Shown one piece after another: positions 1-5,583 of a DNA stretch of 6,738 nucleotides. The stretch lies in NCBI GenBank assembly GCA_900320765.1, contig ONTN01000077.1:1-6738 (forward strand), read 5' to 3'. Position numbers and translations under genes: made by a program. Positions within the stretch are counted from its first letter, which is position 1; every line of letters begins with the position of its first letter. Below the pieces are notes generated by a model. That model saw only the letters and a list, made by a program, of their open reading frames with translations, had not been told where the DNA came from and did not search any database. Source of the DNA: an uncultured Eubacteriales bacterium (GTDB lineage: Bacteria; Bacillota; Clostridia; Oscillospirales; Oscillospiraceae).

Positions 1-1326
1 TCCGTAACCCTCGGCAAGTTCGTTGAGGCTGACGCTAAGGTCGTTACCGAGGCTGACGTTACCGGCAAGGCCGGCGCCTATGCCAAGGACGAGTCCAATG
101 TCACTATCGGCGGCACCAAGTATTCCCAGGATAAGAACTACACCGACGCTCTTGGCATCAAGGGCATCAAGGGCACCGATGGTATGAACAAGGACTTCGC
201 GAATGACTTTGCTCTCTACCTCAGCCCCGTAGGCACCATCCTTGCTATCCAGAAGGTTACCGAGGCTGCTACTGAGCCTGATTACCTCTATGGCTTCGCT
301 GTTGCCTATCAGGTACAGAAGGGCGCTGCCGCCGGTGCTGACTCCACCGACCTTATCGGCAACGTTTCCAAGGGCTCCGAGGCTGTTGCTGCCGCTGTTG
401 TTGTTCAGGTCATCACTCCTGCCGGCGAGAACAAGGTTGTCACCCTGAAGCTCGACTCCAAGGGCGAGAAGGTAACCAATAAGACCTTCTTCGCTGGCAA
501 GACCCAGTCTGTCTCCGGCGTTGATCCCGCCACCGGCACCATCGTGACTGACAGCACCGGCAGCAAGTCCGTTGCTCTCTCCGCTCCTGAGTTCATCAAG
601 TACTACATGGACGGCGATAAGGCTGTTATCACTCTTGACGATGCTCTCACCACTCCGAGCGCTGATTACACCAAGGCTAACGTTAAGTTCGACGACAAGA
701 CCCTTAACTCTGCTACCGAGCTCTACATCGTAACCGAGAAGACTAAGGACGGCAAGGTTGTCGGCTACACCGCCGAGTCCAAGACCGGCTACAAGAACTT
801 CCCGGCCTTCGATAAGACCAAGGTTAAGTATGCACTTGTTGAGAAGGACAGCAAGGTCGTTGGCGTTTACGTTTGGGGCGCTGCTTCCGAGACTGTTGCT
901 GACACCATCAACGTTCCTGCTTACATCGTTGAGATCGGCGATATGACCGCGAACGGCTATCAGGTCAAGGCTATAGTCGACGGCAAGGAAGTTACCTTCA
1001 ATGCCAAGGCTGCTGATACCTTCACCGAGAAGAAGTTCTACAAGAATGTTACCGCCAATGACGACGGCGTAGTCGAGTCCGCCACCCTCTGGACTGGCAC
1101 CGAGTACACTGTAAAGAGCGTTGACGCCGGCTACTTCGTAGCTTCCGACGACACCCTCTTCCAGTATCCGGAGAACGTCCAGATCATCGACCTCACCGGC
1201 AAGGGCCTCACCGCTGTTGCTGAGAAGCAGACCGTCATGGTCTTCGCTACCACCAACACCGAGACCGTCAAGACCGATGGAACCAACAAGACCATCGTGA
1301 TCTTCATCACTGCTGTTGCTGAGTAA
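1..1326 (+). CDS. C-terminal part of a probable S-layer / cell-surface protein (5' end outside window)
   Basis: The frame is open from base 1 to the TAA at 1324-1326, giving 441 residues; the real start lies upstream, so the ATG at 184 is probably internal. The protein is rich in Thr, Val, Ala, Lys and Asp. It has short beta-prone segments of the type 'Lys-Val-Val-Gly-Val-Tyr-Val' and 'Ala-Leu-Tyr-Leu-Ser-Pro-Val-Gly', resembling the C-terminal halves of SLH-anchored S-layer proteins of Clostridia. I see no Cys, His or Arg anywhere in the visible part, and only two Trp. No transmembrane helix or LPXTG sorting motif is present at the C-terminus, so wall attachment, if any, would need N-terminal domains (for example SLH) that are not in view. 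Codon use is extreme: Lys is essentially always AAG, Gly mostly GGC and Thr mostly ACC, unlike the next genes, which points to very high expression. A strong terminator follows. The S-layer call rests on composition and style, not a diagnostic motif; another abundant secreted protein is possible. Confidence 0.6.
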   Translation, partial: SVTLGKFVEADAKVVTEADVTGKAGAYAKDESNVTIGGTKYSQDKNYTDALGIKGIKGTDGMNKDFANDFALYLSPVGTILAIQKVTEAATEPDYLYGFAVAYQVQKGAAAGADSTDLIGNVSKGSEAVAAAVVVQVITPAGENKVVTLKLDSKGEKVTNKTFFAGKTQSVSGVDPATGTIVTDSTGSKSVALSAPEFIKYYMDGDKAVITLDDALTTPSADYTKANVKFDDKTLNSATELYIVTEKTKDGKVVGYTAESKTGYKNFPAFDKTKVKYALVEKDSKVVGVYVWGAASETVADTINVPAYIVEIGDMTANGYQVKAIVDGKEVTFNAKAADTFTEKKFYKNVTANDDGVVESATLWTGTEYTVKSVDAGYFVASDDTLFQYPENVQIIDLTGKGLTAVAEKQTVMVFATTNTETVKTDGTNKTIVIFITAVAE

Positions 1327-1357
1327 TTCACTTCAGTTGATGTTGAACTAACTTAAT

Positions 1358-1390
1358 AAACCCCCTCCGGTTTGCCGGAGGGGGTTTTCT
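1358..1390 (+). terminator. Rho-independent terminator after the surface-protein gene
   Basis: A perfect 10-bp GC-rich stem (CCCCCTCCGG at 1361-1370 with CCGGAGGGGG at 1375-1384) and a four-base loop TTTG is extended by AAA/TTT pairing and followed by a T-rich tract TTTTCTTT. It lies about 30 bases after the stop codon and just before the next promoter, so it insulates the highly expressed upstream gene from the peptidase gene. Confidence 0.93.
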
Positions 1391-1394
1391 TTAG

Positions 1395-1423
1395 TTGACT
1401 AACGCAGGTTAGAGGTGTATAAT
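1395..1423 (+). promoter_or_regulatory. Sigma-70/SigA promoter of the dipeptidase gene
   Basis: The -35 is TTGACT (1395-1400) and the -10 is a perfect TATAAT (1418-1423), with a 17-bp spacer. Transcription should start near 1430, leaving a leader of only about 20 nt before the ATG at 1451. The in-frame GTG at 1415 overlaps this -10 and so cannot be the translation start. Confidence 0.88.
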
Positions 1424-1434
1424 CTCGCCATAAA

Positions 1435-1440
1435 GGGAGG
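1435..1440 (+). promoter_or_regulatory. Ribosome binding site deciding the dipeptidase start
   Basis: GGGAGG lies 10 nt before the ATG at 1451. No comparable site precedes the upstream in-frame GTG at 1415, so this fixes the start. Confidence 0.85.
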
Positions 1441-1450
1441 TACGATATTT

Positions 1451-2854
1451 ATGATCGATAATTTTCTTGAATTTCTTGATCTTCATGAAGCCGAGCTTGT
1501 AAATGATATTTTTACTCTCTGCCGCGTTAATTCAGAGAGAACTGAAGCACAAGACGGCGCTCCGTATGGCATTGGGCCGAGACGGGCTCTTGAGACTGCC
1601 TTTGAGCTTGCAAGGTCTTACGGGTTCTCCGCCGAGATCTGCGGAGACAGAGTTCTTCGCGTTGAGCTTGGAGCCGGAGAGCCAGTGCTTGCGATTTTAG
1701 CTCATCTTGACGTTGTTCCCGCGGGTGATGGCTGGACGAAGTGCAAGCCTTATGAGCCTGTCCGCGAGGGAGATATGCTATACGGTCGCGGCGTCTCGGA
1801 CGATAAGGGCCCGGCTGTCGCTTCTTTGTATTCGCTTAGAGCCGTAAAGGAGCTCGGCGTTAAGCTCAATAAAAAGGTACAGCTTCTTTTGGGAAGCTGC
1901 GAGGAGACAGGGTCCGACGATATCGACTGGTATATGAAGAATTATAAGATGCCTCCCATGGTCTTCACCCCCGACGGCGATTTTCCCCTTGTGAACATTG
2001 AAAAGGGAAGAGCTGCCGTTCGCATCTATGCGTCCGGTGGAGAAGCTCCAAGCGGAGTATACGTTAAACGCCTATCCGGAGGCACTGTTGCAAACGCCGT
2101 TCCCGGCTCGGCATCATGCGGCGTTGTCGGCTCAAGCCTTGAGGCTGTTGAGAAAGCGATCGGCGAGCTGAATATAGACGGAGTTAAGTTTACCGCAAAC
2201 GTGTGCAAGCATGGAAACGTCCACATCACGGCCGAAGGCGTCGCCGCCCACGCGAGCCTGCCTGAGAACGGCAAAAACGCGGTCTGCGCTCTTTTGAAGC
2301 TTGTTACTAAGCTTGACCTCTCTCCCTCAGCGGGGAATAACGCTCTCGTCGCCCTTGCCGAGGCTATACCGTTCGGCGACTATAACGGCCGTGAGTTTGG
2401 CGGCTTCTGCGAGGACGAAGAGTCGGGAAAGCTTACCGTTAACCTCGGAATTATAAAATACGCTTTTGATACTGGCCTTGAGGCCGTTGTCGATATGCGC
2501 ATACCCGTCTGCGGCAACGGAGAAATGATCGCAGCGGCGCTTTGCGAGAAGCTTGCGGGCAAGGCCAATATCGATATTCTTAGCCTCTCCCAGCCGCATT
2601 GCGTTCCGGAGGATTCAAAGTTTGTAACCGAGCTTTTGAAAATATACGAGTCCTACACGGGGCTTGAGGGTAGAGCAATGGCGATAGGCGGCGGCACCTA
2701 CGTCCACGATATCGAGGGCGGCGTGGCCTTCGGCTGCACCTTCCCCGGAAGGAATCCCCGTATGCACGAGCCGGATGAGAATATGCCCGTCTCCGACCTT
2801 CTGATATCCTCAGCGATGTTCGCAAAGGCAATCGAGGTATTCTGCGGGGAATAA
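1451..2854 (+). CDS. pepV: PepV-like M20 family dipeptidase (zinc metallopeptidase)
   Basis: This 467-residue protein belongs to the M20 metallopeptidases of the PepV/Sapep type, cytoplasmic enzymes that cleave dipeptides and some N-terminal residues of short peptides using two zinc ions. The usual PepV length is about 465-470. Visible residues: His85 and Asp87 in HLDVVPAGDGW; the bridging Asp117 in GRGVSDDKGP; the Glu151-Glu152 pair (general base plus ligand) in GSCEETGSDDIDW; Asp175 in FTPDGDFP; and His439 in RMHEPDENM. His267, in the inserted lid domain (AAHASLPENGKNA), matches the transition-state-stabilising His of PepV. The catalytic domain is split by the lid, roughly residues 190-380. 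All key residues are present, so the enzyme should be active. The start is ATG 1451, placed by GGGAGG and by a promoter that excludes the upstream GTG. It appears monocistronic: it has its own promoter and is followed by a hairpin-rich repeat that may end transcription. Likely role is peptide scavenging; substrate range cannot be read from the sequence. Confidence 0.93.
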   Translation: MIDNFLEFLDLHEAELVNDIFTLCRVNSERTEAQDGAPYGIGPRRALETAFELARSYGFSAEICGDRVLRVELGAGEPVLAILAHLDVVPAGDGWTKCKPYEPVREGDMLYGRGVSDDKGPAVASLYSLRAVKELGVKLNKKVQLLLGSCEETGSDDIDWYMKNYKMPPMVFTPDGDFPLVNIEKGRAAVRIYASGGEAPSGVYVKRLSGGTVANAVPGSASCGVVGSSLEAVEKAIGELNIDGVKFTANVCKHGNVHITAEGVAAHASLPENGKNAVCALLKLVTKLDLSPSAGNNALVALAEAIPFGDYNGREFGGFCEDEESGKLTVNLGIIKYAFDTGLEAVVDMRIPVCGNGEMIAAALCEKLAGKANIDILSLSQPHCVPEDSKFVTELLKIYESYTGLEGRAMAIGGGTYVHDIEGGVAFGCTFPGRNPRMHEPDENMPVSDLLISSAMFAKAIEVFCGE

Positions 2855-2855
2855 A

Positions 2856-2989
2856 ACCTCATCAGTCAGCTTCGCTGACAGCTTCCCCAAAGGGGAAGCC
2901 TTCTGAATTGTTGTCCGCCTTTGGCGGACTCATTTAAAAGCCTTCCCCTGGGGGGGAGGTGGCTCGGCGTAAGCCGAGACGGATGAGGT
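2856..2989. repeat. MITE/REP-like hairpin-rich repeat with terminal inverted repeats
   Basis: This non-coding element of 134 bp is bounded by perfect 8-bp inverted repeats, ACCTCATC (2856-2863) and GATGAGGT (2982-2989). Between them are five tight hairpins in a row: GTCAGC/GCTGAC (2865-2879), GCTTCCCC/GGGGAAGC (2881-2899), GTCCGCC/GGCGGAC (2913-2929), CCTTCCCC/GGGGGAGG (2941-2959, one G-U pair), and CTCGGC/GCCGAG (2963-2978). From memory, elements of this layout are scattered in many copies through Ruminococcaceae and related genomes; copy number cannot be checked here. It begins two bases after the pepV stop codon and ends about 23 bp before the queT -35. It may therefore act as transcription terminator or mRNA 3' stabiliser for pepV, for which no other terminator is visible. 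No transposase is encoded and no clear target duplication is seen. Confidence 0.8.
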
Positions 2990-3012
2990 GTCCGCCCTTT
3001 CCCGCCCTCATC

Positions 3013-3041
3013 TTGACAACCTCACGCCCTTATGCTAATAT
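3013..3041 (+). promoter_or_regulatory. Extended -10 promoter of queT
   Basis: A perfect -35 TTGACA (3013-3018) is followed 17 bp later by TAATAT (3036-3041), preceded by TGC, an extended -10. Transcription should begin near 3048, at the first base of the leader's first hairpin. The upstream in-frame ATG at 3032 overlaps this -10, so it is not a start codon. Confidence 0.88.
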
Positions 3042-3045
3042 GCCT

Positions 3046-3148
3046 CCGACAGGTTTCCACACCCTGTCCAAGCGCGCCCCTTCGGCGCGTTCGTTCGGCA
3101 GGCGGATTTCGCCTGACGTTCTCTAAACAAAAAATGGAGGCAAAAAAA
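3046..3148 (+). promoter_or_regulatory. Structured queT leader, candidate preQ1-III riboswitch
   Basis: The predicted RNA leader of about 100 nt forms three hairpins: GACAGG/CCTGTC (3048-3068, 9-nt loop), AGCGCGCC/GGCGCGTT (3071-3091, loop CCTTC) and CAGGCG/CGCCTG (3099-3115, loop GATTT). An A-rich tail and the Shine-Dalgarno GGAGG (3136-3140) follow. The loop CCTTC of hairpin 2 can pair with GGAGG (one G-U). The loop of hairpin 1, TTTCCA (3054-3059), can also pair with TGGAGG (3135-3140). GTTT (3053-3056) can pair with AAAC (3125-3128) as a pseudoknot. Class III preQ1 riboswitches are known from Ruminococcaceae upstream of queT, fold as an HLout pseudoknot, and have a P4 loop that docks on the 3' RBS. 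The gene, the length and the loop-to-RBS complementarity fit that class. I have not aligned it to the covariance model, so the class assignment is inference; translational repression by preQ1 is the expected effect. Confidence 0.65.
3136..3140 (+). promoter_or_regulatory. Ribosome binding site deciding the queT start
   Basis: GGAGG sits 8 nt before GTG 3149. It overlaps the alternative in-frame ATG at 3134, which has no site of its own, so GTG is preferred. It is complementary to two loops of the leader. Confidence 0.8.
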
Positions 3149-3673
3149 GTGAAAAGTATCAAAACCCGCAGGATCGTTCTTGCCGCTGTGGCCGCGGCCA
3201 TGTACACCGTACTCAGCTACTTTGGAAACATTTTCGGGATAACCTACGGCGGATTCCAATGCCGCTTTTCCGAGGCGCTGACCGTGCTGCCGTTCTTCTT
3301 CCCGGAGACTACCTTGGGCCTGTTCGTCGGCTGCATACTGACGAATATCCTGAGCCCGATGGGTATCCCGGATCTTATCTTCGGCTCGCTTGCCACGCTT
3401 TTAGCGGGGCTATGCACAGCGAAAGTTCGCTCAAAGTGGCTTGCGCCGCTCCCGCCTGTCGTGTTCAACGGGCTAATAATCGGGGCTCTTATCGGGTGGT
3501 ATGAGGCCGGCGGCTTCAATTCCGCTTTTCCCGGCGCTTTCGCCGTAAACGCGGGGCTCGTCGCCCTCGGCGAGATTGTCGCCTGCTACGGCCTGGGAAC
3601 TCTGATCCTTCTCCTTATTCCGCGCGTAAAGCCCTTTAGAGAGCTTGCGGCCGAGGGAAAACTGAATAACTGA
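3149..3673 (+). CDS. queT: QueT family queuosine-precursor transporter (ECF S component)
   Basis: This 174-residue, strongly hydrophobic protein matches the QueT family, integral membrane proteins thought to import queuosine precursors (preQ1/preQ0) for tRNA wobble-base modification, usually as the S component of an energy-coupling-factor transporter. Recognisable segments from the GTG start are the N-terminal KTRRIVLAAVAAAMYTVLSY, then the family-typical ITYGGFQCRFSEALTVLPFF, followed by GLFVGCILTNILSPMGIPD and a C-terminal membrane helix ending near IPRVKPFREL. About five to six membrane segments are apparent. Family length is about 160-175, so the protein is complete with the GTG 3149 start; longer in-frame readings would translate the promoter and leader. 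It stands alone with its own promoter, structured leader and terminator; the shared ECF energising subunits (EcfA/A'/T) are not in the window. Its leader suggests repression when preQ1 is plentiful. Confidence 0.9.
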   Translation: MKSIKTRRIVLAAVAAAMYTVLSYFGNIFGITYGGFQCRFSEALTVLPFFFPETTLGLFVGCILTNILSPMGIPDLIFGSLATLLAGLCTAKVRSKWLAPLPPVVFNGLIIGALIGWYEAGGFNSAFPGAFAVNAGLVALGEIVACYGLGTLILLLIPRVKPFRELAAEGKLNN

Positions 3674-3677
3674 GCAT

Positions 3678-3709
3678 AAAACTCCGCCCATAAACAGGGC
3701 GGAGTTTTT
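3678..3709 (+). terminator. Rho-independent terminator after queT
   Basis: The stem ACTCCGCCC (3681-3689) / GGGCGGAGT (3697-3705), with loop ATAAACA, is extended by flanking A and T bases and followed by TTTT. It begins a few bases after the queT stop codon. Confidence 0.93.
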
Positions 3710-3730
3710 GCGTTTTCAACATACTTGCTA

Positions 3731-3759
3731 TTGAATTATCCGAAGACTTATGATAAAAT
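3731..3759 (+). promoter_or_regulatory. Promoter of the SARP-like regulator gene
   Basis: TTGAAT (3731-3736) and TAAAAT (3754-3759) are separated by 17 bp, with TGA just before the -10 (extended -10). Transcription should begin near 3766, giving an AT-rich leader of about 75 nt to the TTG start. The core TGATAAAAT and its flanks recur upstream of the gene at 5140. Confidence 0.75.
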
Positions 3760-3826
3760 AAACTAAAAATGTATTAGTGTGTATTATTGCGCCCATTTTT
3801 CGGTTTTTACCATATTTTTTTCTGGG

Positions 3827-3833
3827 AAAGGAG
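3827..3833 (+). promoter_or_regulatory. Ribosome binding site for a TTG start
   Basis: AAAGGAG lies 8 nt before TTG 3842. The more upstream in-frame GTG at 3779 has no Shine-Dalgarno and would add a Phe/Tyr-rich, unlikely N-terminus, so the TTG is the better start. Confidence 0.8.
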
Positions 3834-3841
3834 AAAAAGCG

Positions 3842-5038
3842 TTGGCAGAAAAAGAGCTATCAGTAAAGATGCTGGGCGAGATCACTCTGAGCTGCGGCTC
3901 CGCGTCGGTCAGTATGAGCGGCAGCCGTTCGTATAAAACGTGGCTTATGGTCGCGCATCTCCTTTCACACAGGCACAGATGGGTGCCGCAGGAGGAGATC
4001 ATCCAGTCCCTCGGCGGCGGCGAGAAAAACCTGAATCCCACCGGCGCCGTCAGAGCCACCCTGCTTCGCGCGAGAAGGATGCTCGAGCCTCTGTCCGCCG
4101 AGATTCCCGGCGATCTTATCCTAAGCCGCGGCGGAGCCTTGAGGTGGAACCCCAAGATACATACGACGGTCGACGCAGAGGAATTTGAAAGCCTCGTTCA
4201 GTCCGCCTTTTCTTACGATGGGGAGGAGCGCCTCGACCTTCTCATGAGGGCGATCTCCATTATGAGCGGCGATTTCCTTTACCGCTTCTCGGGCGAGCCA
4301 TGGGTGAGCTCGCTCACAGCTTACTATAAAAATCTCTTCGTCGAGGCTGCCGAGGAAGCGGTCGGGCTCCTTTCGGAAAAGGGGAGCGTCGACGAGATCA
4401 TATCGATCTCGCTCAAGGCCTTTGCCTCCGACCCGTACAGCGACAGCTTTTGCCGCCATCTTATGCAGGCCTATATGCAAAACGGGGATTACGACGAGGC
4501 GGAGAACGCCTATCGGGTATTCCGCGACAGGCTGATAAACGACCTCGGCGTCGAGCCGGAGGACGAGACGAAGGAGATATACACCGCCGCCGTCAGAAGG
4601 CTTGGGGAGAATTATCTCACCCTTGATATGATAAAAGACGAGCTTCGCGAGATGTCGCCCGCAAAGGGACCGATGATCTGCGATTACTCGATGTTCAAGC
4701 TTTTCTACCGCGCCGAGGCGCGAAGCGCGGACCGACGCGGCGACGCTATCCACGTCGGCGTACTCTCGGTTACGGGGAAGGACGGGAAAACCGTATCGGA
4801 CAGGATCGTGCGCCGGGCTATGGAGGATCTGAGAGAGAGCATCCACTCCACACTCCGTATCGGCGACGTCGCCGCCTCCTGCTCCGGCTCGCAGTTTATA
4901 ATTCTGCTCGTTCAGGCAAACTACGAGAACTCAGCTATGGTCTGCAGGCGTGTTATCAACAGATTCAACCACGATAACCCCCGCTGCCAGGTCGAGATAA
5001 GAAGCGACGTTATGCCGCTTGAACCGATATTTTTCTGA
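3842..5038 (+). CDS. SARP-like transcriptional regulator: winged helix, BTAD and degenerate GGDEF-like domain
   Basis: This cytoplasmic regulator has 398 residues from the TTG start. Residues about 5-103 form an OmpR/SARP-type winged helix (VKMLGEITLS opening; recognition region around NPTGAVRATLLRARRMLE; wing near ILSRGGALRWNP). Residues about 108-255 are a bacterial transcriptional activator domain of TPR-like helices, with the typical LMQAYMQNGDYDEAENAYRV and LGVEPEDETKEIY stretches. After a linker, residues about 283-395 resemble a nucleotide-cyclase (GGDEF) fold: 'LRIGDVAASCSGSQFIILL' aligns with the usual 'R-x-GD-xx-R-x-GGDEF-xxLL', but the active motif reads SGSQF (residues 348-352), so diguanylate cyclase activity is unlikely and a sensory or dimerising role is more plausible. 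Upstream is its own extended -10 promoter. Downstream, after 101 bp, comes a probable pilus operon whose promoter carries a SARP-like direct repeat, so I infer it controls that operon. The ligand is unknown. Confidence 0.85.
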   Translation: MAEKELSVKMLGEITLSCGSASVSMSGSRSYKTWLMVAHLLSHRHRWVPQEEIIQSLGGGEKNLNPTGAVRATLLRARRMLEPLSAEIPGDLILSRGGALRWNPKIHTTVDAEEFESLVQSAFSYDGEERLDLLMRAISIMSGDFLYRFSGEPWVSSLTAYYKNLFVEAAEEAVGLLSEKGSVDEIISISLKAFASDPYSDSFCRHLMQAYMQNGDYDEAENAYRVFRDRLINDLGVEPEDETKEIYTAAVRRLGENYLTLDMIKDELREMSPAKGPMICDYSMFKLFYRAEARSADRRGDAIHVGVLSVTGKDGKTVSDRIVRRAMEDLRESIHSTLRIGDVAASCSGSQFIILLVQANYENSAMVCRRVINRFNHDNPRCQVEIRSDVMPLEPIFF

Positions 5039-5076
5039 TATATCGGCTTTATCAGATATAATTCAATTCTTTTTTA

Positions 5077-5112
5077 AAGTAACGCTTCAAGTAACAAGGC
5101 TTTTGATAAAAT
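5077..5112 (+). promoter_or_regulatory. Candidate activator-dependent promoter with SARP-like direct repeat
   Basis: The heptamer AAGTAAC occurs at 5077-5083 and again at 5089-5095 (12-bp period; 8 of 9 bases match if extended two bases upstream). It is followed 11 bp later by an extended -10, TGA plus TAAAAT (5107-5112). The expected -35 position (about 5084-5089, GCTTCA) is poor and lies between and over the repeats. SARP activators are known to bind heptameric direct repeats about one helical turn apart overlapping the -35, so this layout fits an activator site for the regulator encoded just upstream. That link is inference. Confidence 0.55.
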
Positions 5113-5139
5113 TACGCTAAAGAAAGGAGGGGAAGGCTG

Positions 5140-5571
5140 ATGCAGGAATTCAGACCCAGAGGCGAGCAGTATAGAACTATGCGCTTATGCGTCGATTCCT
5201 ATATCGACGGTGTGCTTGTCGGGCGATTCTACCATCCTGCGCTGCCCGGAGGCGGACAGAGCTTTAATAGCCTTTCTCAATTCCTGATCGCCGCGGAAAA
5301 CCTGTTTGACGAGGCAAAGTTTCCGCAGTCCTTCGAAGCAAAGCGCGGCTTTGTAACAAGACCGGACGTCCGGCCCGGCGGTATGCCTGAGCTTTCGAGC
5401 GAGACCGGCAAGCTCGCCACCTTCGTTATCCGCCTTATGTTCCGCCAGCACGCAAGCTGGCAGGGCTCGGCGACTTGGGTGGAGGCTCGCGCTGAGGAGC
5501 CCTTCCGCAGTGTGCTTGAGCTTATCCTGATGATCGACGGAGCCATAAAATCCGGCTCGCCCGATAAATGA
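5140..5571 (+). CDS. Conserved-looking protein of unknown function in pilus operon
   Basis: This 143-residue, probably cytoplasmic protein has no signal peptide, no membrane helix and a single Cys (Cys17). I do not know a function. It opens with FRPRGEQYRTMRLCVDSY, continues with DGVLVGRFYHP, has a SFNSLSQFLIAAENLFDE helix (about 41-58) and FPQSFEAKRGF, a probably flexible Pro/Gly-rich middle (about 74-90), then the segment KLATFVIRLMFRQHASWQGS (91-110) and a closing helix EPFRSVLELILMIDGAI (120-136). From memory, similar small proteins sit beside BTAD regulators and pilus genes in other gut Clostridia; this could not be searched. The ATG is supported by AAAGGAGG (5123-5130) 9 nt upstream. 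It is the first gene after the candidate SARP-type promoter and is only 12 bp ahead of the SipA-like gene, so it is presumably co-transcribed with the pilus genes. An adaptor or regulatory role is conceivable but unproven. Confidence 0.85.
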   Translation: MQEFRPRGEQYRTMRLCVDSYIDGVLVGRFYHPALPGGGQSFNSLSQFLIAAENLFDEAKFPQSFEAKRGFVTRPDVRPGGMPELSSETGKLATFVIRLMFRQHASWQGSATWVEARAEEPFRSVLELILMIDGAIKSGSPDK

Positions 5572-5583
5572 AGGTGGACGCTT

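Noticed and set aside
1415..1450. Upstream in-frame GTG as start of the dipeptidase
   Set aside because: It overlaps the perfect -10 TATAAT and has no ribosome binding site; GGGAGG points to ATG 1451.
2856..2989. CRISPR-like or tRNA-like interpretation of the repeated hairpins
   Set aside because: The hairpins differ in sequence, there are no regular spacers, and no tRNA cloverleaf or CCA end fits; a MITE/REP-like element explains it better.
3032..3148. Longer N-terminus of QueT from ATG 3032 (or ATG 3134)
   Set aside because: ATG 3032 overlaps the -10 and lies before the predicted RNA start. The 39 extra residues translate a structured leader and do not resemble QueT. ATG 3134 overlaps the Shine-Dalgarno itself.
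3779..3841. GTG 3779 start adding 21 residues to the SARP-like regulator
   Set aside because: No Shine-Dalgarno precedes it and the extra segment is not typical of the winged-helix domain; TTG 3842 has AAAGGAG at 8 nt.
4121..4846. 241-residue open frame on the - strand inside the regulator gene
   Set aside because: It is an antisense shadow of a gene with clear winged-helix and BTAD homology; it shows no recognisable motifs.
5035..5059. Hairpin CTGATA/TATCAG (or ATATC/GATAT) after the regulator as a terminator
   Set aside because: The stem is short and AT-rich and the T-run begins well downstream, so termination is not convincing; some read-through into the pilus operon is possible.
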